Assembly: GCA_964623735.1 (NCBI GenBank)
Contig: CAZUVE010000066.1
Span: 1 to 14,687 of the forward strand
From: SW-9-67-25 sp964623735
Lineage (GTDB): Archaea > Halobacteriota > Halobacteria > Halobacteriales > Haloarculaceae
Reading direction: 5' to 3'
DNA: 14,687 nt
A program made the position numbers and the translations under genes. Shown in pieces: positions 1 to 6,709 of this stretch. A model generated the notes under the pieces. It was given only the letters and a program-made list of their open reading frames with translations, searched no databases and had not been told where the DNA came from. The first letter of the stretch is position 1. Every line of letters starts with the position of its first letter.

Positions 1-166
1 CCTCGACGACGAGTCCACACTCTTCACAGACGGTCTCGCCGTGCTCCGCGTCGGAAGCCAGGTTGCCGCCACACTCGGGACAGACGAGATCTTCGTCTTG
101 GTCGTCCTGCTGTTCGTTTTCTGCTTCGCGCTCGCGTGTACTTCGTCTCGTGGTGGTGTCAGTCAT
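1..166 (-). CDS. tfb: Transcription initiation factor B (TFB) paralogue, N-terminus only (cut by window edge)
   Basis: The first 55 codons of an archaeal TFB (TFIIB homologue) are present; the rest lies beyond base 1. TFB binds TBP and BRE/TATA DNA and recruits RNA polymerase. The visible part has a short charged leader (MTDTTTRRSTRERE) followed by a zinc ribbon with CPEC and CEEC cysteine pairs, then GLVVE, as in family members. The start is ATG at 164-166, with a TATA-like element (reverse of 211-220) upstream. It is a paralogue of the complete TFB at 6710-7687; bases 1-55 are identical to 7516-7570. Haloarchaea commonly carry several TFBs with partly distinct regulons. It diverges from gatC. 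The identification is firm; which TFB it is cannot be told. Confidence 0.93.
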   Translation of the reverse strand, partial: MTDTTTRRSTREREAENEQQDDQDEDLVCPECGGNLASDAEHGETVCEECGLVVE

Positions 167-210
167 TTTGGGCTAGAGGTGTCAGAACGCCACCCGGAAA
201 ACGCCTGAAC

Positions 211-220
211 GTATTAATTT
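211..220 (-). promoter_or_regulatory. TATA-like element for the partial TFB gene
   Basis: On the minus strand this reads AAATTAATAC, about 45-54 bases before the TFB start codon, implying a leader of roughly 20 nt. It lies in an AT-rich patch of otherwise GC-rich DNA. The assignment is by position and composition only. Confidence 0.5.
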
Positions 221-296
221 AATGGTAGCAGAGCAACTTAAATTCTTCGGCTGTTCGCGCTGTCGATACGCGAAATTTCGCCGCAGGCACGGGTAT

Positions 297-307
297 CGAA
301 ACCCTTA
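297..307 (+). promoter_or_regulatory. BRE/TATA-like element for gatCA
   Basis: CGAAACCCTTA lies 26-36 bases before the gatC ATG at 333, the spacing expected for a leaderless haloarchaeal transcript. A second AT-rich motif (ACTTAAATT, about 237-245) could drive a longer transcript. The element supports the start at 333 rather than the open frame's extension to 222. Confidence 0.5.
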
Positions 308-332
308 CTGCCGGTCCACTGCATCCCCAGTC

Positions 333-611
333 ATGAGCGACACTCCCGTCGACCCGGAGGAGGTCAGACACGTCGCCGATCTCGCGCGGGTGAACCTGGA
401 CGAGGAGGAGATTGAACTGTTCGCCGAGCAGTTCGCCGACATACTCGCGTACTTCGAGACGCTGGACGAGGTGCCCGAGGTGGACCGCGAGCCCGAACTG
501 ACGAACGTGATGCGCCCCGACGAGGAGCGGGAGGGGCTCTCACAGTCGGAGGCGCTCCGGAACGCGCCCGAGACCGAGGACGGCCACTTCAAGGGACCGC
601 GGGTGTCCTGA
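333..611 (+). CDS. gatC: Asp-tRNA(Asn)/Glu-tRNA(Gln) amidotransferase subunit GatC
   Basis: This 92-residue protein is the small GatC subunit of the GatCAB amidotransferase, which converts misacylated Glu-tRNA(Gln) or Asp-tRNA(Asn) to the amidated form. GatC wraps around and stabilises GatA and GatB. The sequence shows the family signature: VRHVADLARVNLDEEEIELF near the N-terminus, FADILAYFETLDEV in the middle, and a C-terminal part with MRPDE and a final GHFKGPRV. The reading frame is open back to 222, but that extension is Arg/Cys-rich and unlike the family. The ATG at 333 gives the normal length and suits the promoter at 297-307. The stop overlaps the gatA start by one base (TGATG), indicating translational coupling. 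gatB is not in the window. Confidence 0.95.
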   Translation: MSDTPVDPEEVRHVADLARVNLDEEEIELFAEQFADILAYFETLDEVPEVDREPELTNVMRPDEEREGLSQSEALRNAPETEDGHFKGPRVS

Positions 612-1891
612 TGGGGTACAACGGCTACATCACCGAGGAACGGATCGAGGGCGCCGCCGAGGGACCGCTGGCCGGGCGGACGGTCGCAGTCAAGGACAAC
701 ATCTCGACGGCGGGGGTCCGGACCACCTGCGGGTCAGCGATGCTCGACGGGTACGTGCCCCCCTACGACGCGACCGTCGTCGAGCGTCTGAAGCAGGCGG
801 GCGCGACCATCCCCGGCAAGACCAACATGGACGAGTTCGGGATGGGGACGACCACCGAGACGTCGGCGTTCGGACCGACGGAGAACCCGGTCGCGGACGG
901 ATACGTCCCGGGGGGGTCCTCGGGCGGGTCGGCCGCCGTGGTCGCGGCCGGTGACGCCGACCTCGCGCTCGGATCGGACACCGGCGGGTCGGTGCGGTGT
1001 CCCGCCGCATTCTGTGGCGTGGTCGGTATCAAGCCCACCTACGGGCTGGTGTCGCGGTACGGGCTGGTCGCGTACGCCAACAGTCTCGAACAGATCGGGC
1101 CCATCGCTCCCACCGTCGAGGAGGCGGCCGAACTGCTCGAGGTCATCGCCGGTCCGGACGAGCGCGACGCCACCACCCGCGACGCGCGAGACCAGGGGAC
1201 CGACTACGAGTTCGCCGCCGCCGCGGACGGCGACGTCGAGGGTCTGGAGGTCGGCGTCCCGACCGAACTGGTCGAGGGAGCCGACGCGGCGGTGGTCGAC
1301 CGGTTCTGGGACGCCATCGCCGACCTGGAGGCGGCGGGGGCGGGCTACCACGAGGTCGCCCTCCCGAGCGTCGAACACGCCGTCGAGGCGTACTACGTCA
1401 TCGCCATGTCGGAGGCCTCGTCGAACCTGGCCCGGTTCGACGGCGTCCGGTTCGGGACCTCGGGCGGGTCCGACGGTGACTGGAACGAGACGTTCGCGAG
1501 AGCCCGCGAGACGGGGTTCGGCGACGAGGTCAAGCGACGGATCCTCCTGGGGACGTTCGCCCTCTCGGCGGGCTACCAGGACAAGTACTACAGGAAGGCC
1601 CAGGACGCCCGCGCGTGGGTCAAGCAGGACTTCGACGACGCGCTGGCGGGGGCCGACGTGCTCGCGTCGCCGACGATGCCGGTGCCCCCGCTGGAGCGCG
1701 GCGAGAGTCTCGACGACCCGCTACAGATGTATCTGGCCGACGCCAACACGACGCCGGTGAACCTGGCGAACCTCCCCGCTATCTCCGTGCCGGCGGGCGA
1801 GACCGGCGACGGCCGCCCGGTCGGGGTGCAGTTCGTCGGTCCGGCCTTCGGCGAGAAGGCGGTCATTCGGACCGGCAGCGCGCTCGCGTGA
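611..1891 (+). CDS. gatA: Asp-tRNA(Asn)/Glu-tRNA(Gln) amidotransferase subunit GatA
   Basis: GatA is the amidase-signature subunit that hydrolyses glutamine and supplies ammonia for transamidation on the tRNA. The 426-residue protein shows the complete Ser-cisSer-Lys triad: Lys28 in AVKDN, Ser103 in PGGSSGGSAA, and nucleophile Ser127 in GSDTGGSVR. The spacings (75 and 24 residues) match those I recall for bacterial GatA. Other family blocks are GKTNMDEFGMG, GIKPTYGLVSRYGLVAYANSL and the C-terminal NLANLPAISVP. It is shorter than bacterial GatA at the N-terminus, as is common in haloarchaea. It forms an operon with gatC through a 1-base overlap, with no room for a separate promoter. No key residue is missing. 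Confidence 0.97.
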   Translation: MGYNGYITEERIEGAAEGPLAGRTVAVKDNISTAGVRTTCGSAMLDGYVPPYDATVVERLKQAGATIPGKTNMDEFGMGTTTETSAFGPTENPVADGYVPGGSSGGSAAVVAAGDADLALGSDTGGSVRCPAAFCGVVGIKPTYGLVSRYGLVAYANSLEQIGPIAPTVEEAAELLEVIAGPDERDATTRDARDQGTDYEFAAAADGDVEGLEVGVPTELVEGADAAVVDRFWDAIADLEAAGAGYHEVALPSVEHAVEAYYVIAMSEASSNLARFDGVRFGTSGGSDGDWNETFARARETGFGDEVKRRILLGTFALSAGYQDKYYRKAQDARAWVKQDFDDALAGADVLASPTMPVPPLERGESLDDPLQMYLADANTTPVNLANLPAISVPAGETGDGRPVGVQFVGPAFGEKAVIRTGSALA

Positions 1892-1923
1892 GCCACGGCG
1901 GCGCAAGTCCCAAGAGCAGACGG

Positions 1924-1932
1924 GCCTTACCA
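1924..1932 (+). promoter_or_regulatory. TATA-like element for the DUF4864-like membrane protein gene
   Basis: GCCTTACCA is centred about 27 bases before the ATG at 1955 in the 63-base gap after gatA. It is weakly AT-rich but at the right distance for a leaderless start, so this gene probably does not depend on read-through from gatCA. Confidence 0.35.
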
Positions 1933-1954
1933 GAGAACATCCCGGAGTCTCGAG

Positions 1955-3130
1955 ATGGAACGGAGCGCCCGCGTCCCGCTTGACGAGTTCGCGGCCGCCC
2001 TCGGGCGGCTCGGCCCCGAAGAGTTCACCGCCTTCGTCGGGGACGTCTGGCAGGGGACCGCCGAGGAAGTGAGCGTCGACCCGCCGGTCGTGACCGCCCG
2101 GAGGGGAGACGACGTAGTCCGGCTGCTGGCTGCGGCGGGCGAACCGGACGGAAGCCCCGAGGACGTCGACGCGGTCGTGTCCGCCGAGCAACGGGAAGGA
2201 GCGCTCGGCCCGCCGGAACTTCGCCGGCGGGTGCTCTACGGCCTCCCGCCGGCCGAGGCCGACGCAGTGTGCGAGCGCTACCTCGACCAGCCCGCGCGGT
2301 CCCCCGAGTACGCCCCCGACGTGTTGCCGGACACCGACGCGACCGGGGACGAGAAGCGCCAGACAGGCGGGTCACGGATCACCGCCCCGAAGTCGGCCGC
2401 CCCGGACAGGAGCCGGTTCGGGCAGCTGTCGGCGGTTGCAGGCCCGCAGGTCGTCATCGTGGCCCTGCTCGCTCTCGTACTCGCGGCGAGCGCCACCGCG
2501 GTGTTCGTCGGGGGGCTTGTCTCCGGCAGCCCCGGCGACGTCGCAGCTACCGACGGGGCCGGAACAGGGCCTGCGTCCGGCGACGACCCGGGAGCGGTCA
2601 CCCCCAACGGGACCGGGGAACGCGACCAGGGCGGCCGGGAGGCAACCCCCGAAGAGCTCCCGGCAGCGGAGACGCCGACCCCGACGCCTCGGGAGGGAAC
2701 CGCCGGGTCCCCCGGGACAGACAGGTACGCAGACCTGGAGCCGACCTGCAACCGGTCGTACCTGCACGTCGTCCAGATCCAGATGAACGCCCTGAAGTAC
2801 AACGACAACCGCACGAACGACGGTATCCGCACCGTGAGGCGGTTCGCCTCCCCGCGCAACCGCGCGGCCGTCGGCTCGTTCGAGCGGTTCGTCGACGTGA
2901 TCAGGAGCCCGGCGTACGCGCCGATGCTCTCGTACGACAGCGCCGAGTACAAGCCACAGCAACCCGGCGAGGACACCGCCCGGGTCCGCGTTGTGACGCG
3001 CGTCGACGGGAACGTGACAGCCCGGTACGCGTTCCGCCTCAACAAGCAGGAGGGCGGCGAGTACGACGGCTGCTGGATGACGGACGGCGTCCAGCCACTG
3101 ACGGACACCACCGGATCGGACGTGGAGTGA
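1955..3130 (+). CDS. Membrane-anchored protein: degenerate N-terminal cytoplasmic domain plus external DUF4864-like domain
   Basis: This 391-residue protein of unknown function has three parts. Residues 1-125 are soluble and acidic (LDEFAAALGRLGPEEFTAFV, then DVDAVV) and faintly recall haloarchaeal proteins with a decayed restriction-endonuclease-like fold; that is an inference. One hydrophobic helix at about 162-190 follows a basic stretch (KSAAPDRSR), suggesting an N-in orientation. Residues 191-258 are a Gly/Pro/Thr-rich linker with TPTPTP. Residues 260-383 form an external domain beginning LEPTCNRSYLHVVQIQMNAL and containing RFASPRNRAAVGSFERFVDV and YAPM, resembling DUF4864 (NTF2-like). 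Cys265 and Cys373 could form a disulfide, and NRS, NRT and NVT are potential N-glycosylation sites. The start is ATG at 1955. It lies behind gatA but probably has its own promoter. Confidence 0.8.
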   Translation: MERSARVPLDEFAAALGRLGPEEFTAFVGDVWQGTAEEVSVDPPVVTARRGDDVVRLLAAAGEPDGSPEDVDAVVSAEQREGALGPPELRRRVLYGLPPAEADAVCERYLDQPARSPEYAPDVLPDTDATGDEKRQTGGSRITAPKSAAPDRSRFGQLSAVAGPQVVIVALLALVLAASATAVFVGGLVSGSPGDVAATDGAGTGPASGDDPGAVTPNGTGERDQGGREATPEELPAAETPTPTPREGTAGSPGTDRYADLEPTCNRSYLHVVQIQMNALKYNDNRTNDGIRTVRRFASPRNRAAVGSFERFVDVIRSPAYAPMLSYDSAEYKPQQPGEDTARVRVVTRVDGNVTARYAFRLNKQEGGEYDGCWMTDGVQPLTDTTGSDVE

Positions 3131-3227
3131 CGCGCCGAACGCGCCCGGAGCGGGGTCGACCCGGATCCGGCCCGCGACCGGTCGTGCCCGCACCGTTGTC
3201 GCGTCGGGTCGGACTGGGTGCCCTCGC

Positions 3228-3240
3228 GTGAAACATATAC
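3228..3240 (+). promoter_or_regulatory. BRE/TATA element for the RNase H-like exonuclease gene
   Basis: TGAAACATATACC has a purine/A-rich BRE-like half followed by CATATAC, centred 28 bases before the ATG at 3264. This fixes the start at 3264 instead of the in-frame upstream codon at 3228, which would lie inside the promoter. Confidence 0.7.
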
Positions 3241-3263
3241 CGGTGGCCCCCGGACAGCGTGGT

Positions 3264-4013
3264 ATGCGCGTCGAGAACAGCTTCATTCCGGTCCGGGGCG
3301 TGGGCGAGCGCACCGAGCAGAAACTCTGGGAGCAGGGGGTGTGGACCTGGGAGGACTTCGACGCGACGGTTCCCGGCCCGGCGCCGGCAGAGCGCGTGGA
3401 GTCGTTCGTCGCGACCGCCCGCGAACGGCTGGACGACGGCGACGCGGCCTTCTTCGGGGAGGCCCTCCCCGCGGGCTGTCAGTGGCGCCTCTACGAGAAC
3501 TTCCGCGAGGAGGCGTGTTTTCTGGACATCGAGACGACCGGGCTCGACCGCCACCGCAACGACGTGACGGTCGTCAGCTGCCACCAGAACGGGACGACGG
3601 AGACGTTCGTCCGGGGACGGGACCTGACCGGCGATCGGCTCGCGCGGCGCCTGGCGGACGCCAGCCTCCTCGTCACGTTCAACGGCAAGCGCTTCGACGT
3701 GCCCTTTCTCGAGGACTCGTTCGGGCTTGACGTCGACCTGCCCCACGTCGACCTCATGTACCCGTGCCGGCGGCTGGACCTGACGGGCGGGCTCAAGACG
3801 ATCGAGGGCGAGGTCGGCATCGGCCGCGACCGGCCGGACCTCTCGGGCCGTGACGCCGTCCGCCTCTGGCACGAGTACGAGCGCGGCGACGACCGGGCCC
3901 TGGAGACGCTGGTCTCCTACAACCGCGACGACACGGCGAACCTGCAACAACTGCTTGAGGTCGTCTCCGACCGCCTCCACCGCGAGGTGTTCGAACCGGT
4001 AGCCCGCGGGTGA
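3264..4013 (+). CDS. RNase H-like DEDDy 3'-5' exonuclease-type protein (YprB-like) with N-terminal helix-hairpin-helix
   Basis: This 249-residue protein has an RNase H-fold exonuclease core of the DEDDy type. Exo I is FLDIETTGL with Asp88 and Glu90, Exo II is TFNGKRFDVPFL with Asn140 and Asp145, and Exo III is YNRDD with Tyr219 and Asp223. All metal ligands are present, so a nuclease acting on DNA or RNA 3' ends is expected. Residues 7-32 (FIPVRGVGERTEQKLWEQGV) look like a helix-hairpin-helix DNA-binding motif placed before the nuclease. It matches the RNase_H_2/YprB-like family common in haloarchaea, whose in vivo substrate is not established. The gene has its own promoter and ends 11 bases before the stop of the convergent glycosyltransferase gene. 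Confidence 0.88.
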   Translation: MRVENSFIPVRGVGERTEQKLWEQGVWTWEDFDATVPGPAPAERVESFVATARERLDDGDAAFFGEALPAGCQWRLYENFREEACFLDIETTGLDRHRNDVTVVSCHQNGTTETFVRGRDLTGDRLARRLADASLLVTFNGKRFDVPFLEDSFGLDVDLPHVDLMYPCRRLDLTGGLKTIEGEVGIGRDRPDLSGRDAVRLWHEYERGDDRALETLVSYNRDDTANLQQLLEVVSDRLHREVFEPVARG

Positions 4014-4024
4014 GCGGCGAGGGA

Positions 4025-5158
4025 TCAGCCGGGTCCAGCCTGCCCGTCGAGCACCTCCTCGTAGACGTCCCGGAGCGTGTCGACGGCGCGCCCGACGCTG
4101 ATCTCCTCGCGGCGGTCGAGGCAGTGCCCGCGCAGGCGGTCGTACTCCTCGAGAGCCCGCCGGATGGCGTCCCGGAACGCCGCGGCGTCGCCTGCGGGCG
4201 CCACGTACCCGTTCTCGCCGTCGTCGATCGTGTCCGAGAGCGCACCGGCGTCCACGCCGGCGACGGGCGTCCCGCAGGCGTTGGCCTCCAGCGCCACCAG
4301 TCCCTGTGTCTCGATAGGGCTCGGGAACGCGAAGACGTCCAGCGCGGAGTAGAAGTCCGGCAGGTCCTCCCGGGGGAGGAACCCGAGAAACCGCACGTCA
4401 GCGTCGACGTCGGCAGCCGCGGCCTCCAGGCCGTCGCGGGCCGGCCCGTCGCCGCACAGCACGACCGTCGCGTCGAGTCCGTCGACGGCCTCGAGGAGGA
4501 GTCCGAGGTCCTTCTCGTAGCCGTGCCGGCCGGTGTAGCCGACCAGAGCGCCGTCGGGCAGACCGTACCGCTCGCGGAAGGCGCGCTCGCGGTCCTCGCC
4601 GGTGGGGCGGAACGTCTCGGTGTCGACGCCGTTCTGGACGACCGCAACCGGTGTCTCGACGCCGACCGACTCCCGGACTCGGCGGCCAGTCGCGGGACTC
4701 GGGACCACCACGGCAGCCGTCCGGTCGAGAAACCACCGCTCGTAGGCGGTCGCCGCCCGCCGGAGTGTCCGCTCGACGGTCCCGTTGACCGAGAGGTAAC
4801 CCGCGTACTCGCCGCTGGGTGTGTGGTACGAGGCCACGAGCGGGACCTCGAGGCGGCGGGCGAGGCGCAACCCGCCGAGGCCGACGCCGAAGGGGGTGTG
4901 AGAGTGGACGAGGTCGACCCGTTGCAGGCCGTCGGGGACCCCGGGGACGCCGAGGCGGAACCCCTCGTAGAACGGGAATGCGGCGCTCCTGACCGGGTGC
5001 TCGCCCGGGCCGGGGTCGTGGTCGCTTGCCGGGTAGACAACGTCCATCCGACCGCCCCGCTGTTCCCAGGTCGTCCGCCAGTTTCTGACCGTGTACGTCA
5101 CTCCGTTGACCGTCGGGAGGTACGTATCGGTGAACGCGGCGACCCGCGGAAGTGTCAT
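4025..5158 (-). CDS. GT4-family glycosyltransferase
   Basis: This 377-residue GT-B fold glycosyltransferase transfers a sugar from a nucleotide-activated donor with retention of configuration. The N-terminal domain begins FTDTYLPTVNGVTYTV and contains HSHTPFGVGLGGLRLARRL, typical of family 4. The C-terminal donor domain has VVQNGVDTETFRP (about 173-185), YTGRHGYEKDLGLLLEAV (about 208-225), LCGDGPA, and the EX7E motif with Glu283 and Glu291 in SPIETQGLVALEANACGTP. There are no membrane segments, so it is probably cytosolic or membrane-peripheral. Sugar and acceptor cannot be read from sequence; mannosyl- or glucosyl-lipid or surface glycan synthesis is a guess. It is transcribed away from the acyltransferase gene from an adjacent, divergent promoter region, which suggests a shared pathway. 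Confidence 0.93.
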   Translation of the reverse strand: MTLPRVAAFTDTYLPTVNGVTYTVRNWRTTWEQRGGRMDVVYPASDHDPGPGEHPVRSAAFPFYEGFRLGVPGVPDGLQRVDLVHSHTPFGVGLGGLRLARRLEVPLVASYHTPSGEYAGYLSVNGTVERTLRRAATAYERWFLDRTAAVVVPSPATGRRVRESVGVETPVAVVQNGVDTETFRPTGEDRERAFRERYGLPDGALVGYTGRHGYEKDLGLLLEAVDGLDATVVLCGDGPARDGLEAAAADVDADVRFLGFLPREDLPDFYSALDVFAFPSPIETQGLVALEANACGTPVAGVDAGALSDTIDDGENGYVAPAGDAAAFRDAIRRALEEYDRLRGHCLDRREEISVGRAVDTLRDVYEEVLDGQAGPG

Positions 5159-5182
5159 CCGGATGGGAGTGGCACACCCGGC

Positions 5183-5198
5183 GTCTAATCAGTTGTGA
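5183..5198 (-). promoter_or_regulatory. TATA-like element for the glycosyltransferase gene
   Basis: On the minus strand this reads CACAACTGATTAGA, with GATTAGA centred about 30 bases before the start codon at 5158. It supports a leaderless transcript and shares the short intergenic region with the divergent acyltransferase promoter. Confidence 0.55.
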
Positions 5199-5219
5199 CT
5201 CGCTCCCGGCGCGAGCGCG

Positions 5220-5231
5220 CAATTGAATACC
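5220..5231 (+). promoter_or_regulatory. TATA-like element for the acyltransferase gene
   Basis: CAATTGAATACC is centred about 26 bases before a GTG codon at 5252. It argues for that GTG as the start rather than the upstream GTG at 5195. Confidence 0.5.
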
Positions 5232-5251
5232 CCTCGCCCGAAACGGTGGGT

Positions 5252-5860
5252 GTGAGCGACGCGACGCCGGACGGACCGCGATCCCGCGGCGACGGGTGGG
5301 ACGCCGGCGGGAACGGCACAGAGGACGGGGCCGACTCCCGTCACGAACGGCTGACGGCACACCCGACGCCGGGACAGGGTACCTCGCTCCGGCGGTGGTA
5401 CCGCGCCCGCAACCCGCTCAGGGTGATGCTCAACTACGTCGTGATCGTGATCTGTCGTGTCTCGCCCAGCCTCCGGCTGAAGCGCTGGCTGTTGCGCCGG
5501 ATCGGTGTCACTGTCGGCTCCGGCGTCGCCTGGGGGCTGGAGTCGACGCCGGACGTCTTCTGGCCGGACCTCGTCACTGTCGGGGACGACGCCGTCGTCG
5601 GCTACGACGCCACCATTCTCTGTCACGAGTTCCTCGTCGACGAGTACCGGACCGGCGAGGTCGTGGTCGGCGAGCGGGCGATGATCGGCGCCGGGGCGGT
5701 CGTGTTGCCGGGCGTCGAGATCGGCGCCGGAGCCCGCGTGGCGGCGAACTCTCTCGTGGCGTCGGACGTCCAGCCCGGGGCCACGGTCGCCGGCGTACCG
5801 GCCACCCGTGTCGACGACGGGACGACGCGGAACGACCATCCCGGGGACGGCGAGGAGTGA
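5252..5860 (+). CDS. Hexapeptide-repeat (left-handed beta-helix) acyltransferase
   Basis: This 202-residue protein has a disordered acidic N-terminus (1-45), a basic/hydrophobic segment RNPLRVMLNYVVIVICRVSP (53-72) that may sit on the membrane, and a left-handed beta-helix at about 83-186. The helix contains hexapeptide rungs such as VGDDAVVG, IGAGAVVLPGVEIGAGARV and the usual closing ATVAGVPATRV. His125 in LCHEF is a candidate catalytic histidine. Such enzymes move acetyl or other acyl groups from CoA to sugars. The frame is open from a GTG at 5195, but the GTG at 5252 has a TATA-like element 26 bases upstream and encodes MSDATPD, a typical haloarchaeal beginning. It diverges from the GT4 gene, so a shared role in glycan or glycolipid decoration is plausible but unproven. 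Confidence 0.85.
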   Translation: MSDATPDGPRSRGDGWDAGGNGTEDGADSRHERLTAHPTPGQGTSLRRWYRARNPLRVMLNYVVIVICRVSPSLRLKRWLLRRIGVTVGSGVAWGLESTPDVFWPDLVTVGDDAVVGYDATILCHEFLVDEYRTGEVVVGERAMIGAGAVVLPGVEIGAGARVAANSLVASDVQPGATVAGVPATRVDDGTTRNDHPGDGEE

Positions 5861-5873
5861 TCTCCGGCACTGG

Positions 5874-5951
5874 TACTGTCGGCTATAACTACGTGAAGAT
5901 ATTCCCCAGCCCGGGGTGCCGACAGTGCTCACGCGCTTATAGCCGACAGTA
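5874..5951. repeat. 78-bp palindromic repeat element A with 15-bp terminal inverted repeats
   Basis: The perfect ends are TACTGTCGGCTATAA (5874-5888) and its complement (5937-5951). The inner arms also match in part (about 13 of 24 positions), and the exact centre (5910-5915) is CCCGGG. Length and centre agree with element B at 13539-13616. It lies 13 bases after the acyltransferase stop and before the aIF2-beta promoter. It carries no coding sequence. It could be a MITE-like insertion, a transcription-terminating hairpin or a protein-binding palindrome. Confidence 0.85.
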
Positions 5952-6051
5952 TGAGTTACAGCGATCCGGACGACCGCAACGCGGTCCAGTCGACCGGCCA
6001 AACGGCTCGTCTCGTGCCGATCGAGAAAACCACCGTCCGACGGGGGAGCCG

Positions 6052-6063
6052 AGTCATTTTTGT
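6052..6063 (+). promoter_or_regulatory. TATA-like element for aIF2-beta
   Basis: AGTCATTTTTGT is centred about 30 bases before the ATG at 6087, consistent with a leaderless mRNA. It is T-rich rather than a canonical TTTATA box. Confidence 0.4.
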
Positions 6064-6086
6064 TCGGCCGCGGGCATCACTCGGAC

Positions 6087-6491
6087 ATGGACTACGACGA
6101 CATGCTAGACCGGGGGCTGTCGGAGACACCGGACATCGTCGGCAACTCCGAGCGGTTCGAGGTCCCCGATCCCGAGGTGCGACAGGAGGGGAACGTCTCG
6201 GTGTTCGAGAACTTCCAGGAGGTCAGGCGAAAGCTCGACCGCGACGAGAACCACCTGATGAAGTTCCTCCAGGACGAACTCGGCACGAGCGGGCACATAG
6301 ACGAGAGCGGGCGGGCGCGCCTGACCGGGGAGTTCGACCGCGGCCGGATCGACGACGCTATCGAGGGATACACCGACGAGTACGTTCTCTGCTCGGAGTG
6401 TGACCTCCCCGATACCCGGCTGGAGCGGGAACAGGGAGCACTGATACTCAGGTGCGACGCCTGCGGGGCGCGGTCCTCGACCAGCGGCTAG
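6087..6491 (+). CDS. Translation initiation factor aIF2 subunit beta
   Basis: This 134-residue protein is the beta subunit of the heterotrimeric factor that brings Met-tRNAi to the small ribosomal subunit with GTP. It has the archaeal layout: an N-terminal helix that contacts the gamma subunit (DYDDMLDRGL), a central alpha-beta domain with MKFLQDELGTSGHIDESGR and LTGEF, and a C-terminal zinc ribbon. The ribbon ligands Cys102, Cys105, Cys123 and Cys126 lie in LCSECDLPDTRLE and LRCDACGARS. Length is normal. The ATG at 6087 is preferred over an upstream TTG at 6060 because the T-rich promoter element overlaps the latter. The final TAG overlaps the stop of the convergent zinc-ribbon gene in the palindrome CTAG. 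Confidence 0.96.
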   Translation: MDYDDMLDRGLSETPDIVGNSERFEVPDPEVRQEGNVSVFENFQEVRRKLDRDENHLMKFLQDELGTSGHIDESGRARLTGEFDRGRIDDAIEGYTDEYVLCSECDLPDTRLEREQGALILRCDACGARSSTSG

Positions 6492-6667
6492 CTGAGCTGT
6501 TTGAGCGTCCGCAGGTCGTGTTCGGTCCGCATGAACTCGGAGAGCGGCCGGCTGGCGTGACAGTTGGTGCAGTGGAACGTCCGACTGCTCTCGGGCAGGT
6601 CGGCCGGCGACGACTCCCATCCCTTCTTGCACTCGGGACAGAGCAGACGAACGTACGTCTCGGTCAT
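6488..6667 (-). CDS. 59-residue zinc-ribbon protein of unknown function
   Basis: A small, complete gene encodes MTETYVRLLCPECKKGWESS and continues to a C-terminus LKQLS. Two cysteine pairs, CPEC (10-13) and CTNC (33-36), form a rubredoxin-like zinc knuckle. Such small zinc proteins are abundant and conserved in haloarchaea, where several have proved to matter for growth, biofilm or stress, but I cannot assign this one a function. Its start is 42 bases after the TFB stop on the same strand, so it could be cotranscribed with TFB; a T-rich element at about 6692-6700 could also be its own promoter. Its stop shares the CTAG with the aIF2-beta stop (tail-to-tail 4-base overlap). Confidence 0.85.
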   Translation of the reverse strand: MTETYVRLLCPECKKGWESSPADLPESSRTFHCTNCHASRPLSEFMRTEHDLRTLKQLS

Positions 6668-6709
6668 GCACTCTAACCACGCAGTCTGCGCTGAAAAAGG
6701 TGGTGACCG

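Noticed and set aside
222..332. N-terminal extension of gatC in the open frame
   Set aside because: The extra 37 residues are Arg/Cys-rich, unlike GatC, and would overlap the promoter element at 297-307; ATG at 333 gives the family length.
2278..3111. 277-residue open frame on the minus strand opposite the DUF4864-like gene
   Set aside because: It is a shadow frame in GC-rich DNA with no recognisable domain, fully inside a well-supported gene.
3131..3227. Possible further palindromic element, including CCGGATCCGG at 3161-3170
   Set aside because: Only a 10-bp palindrome is seen, without terminal repeats of the A-D type.
4010..5188. 392-residue plus-strand frame opposite the glycosyltransferase gene
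   Set aside because: The minus-strand product has unambiguous GT4 motifs; the plus frame is a codon-bias shadow.
5951..6403. Open frame starting with the ATG at the right end of element A
   Set aside because: It is tempting because TTATA lies just upstream in the element, but the product is Arg/Gly-rich, matches nothing and overlaps aIF2-beta in another frame.
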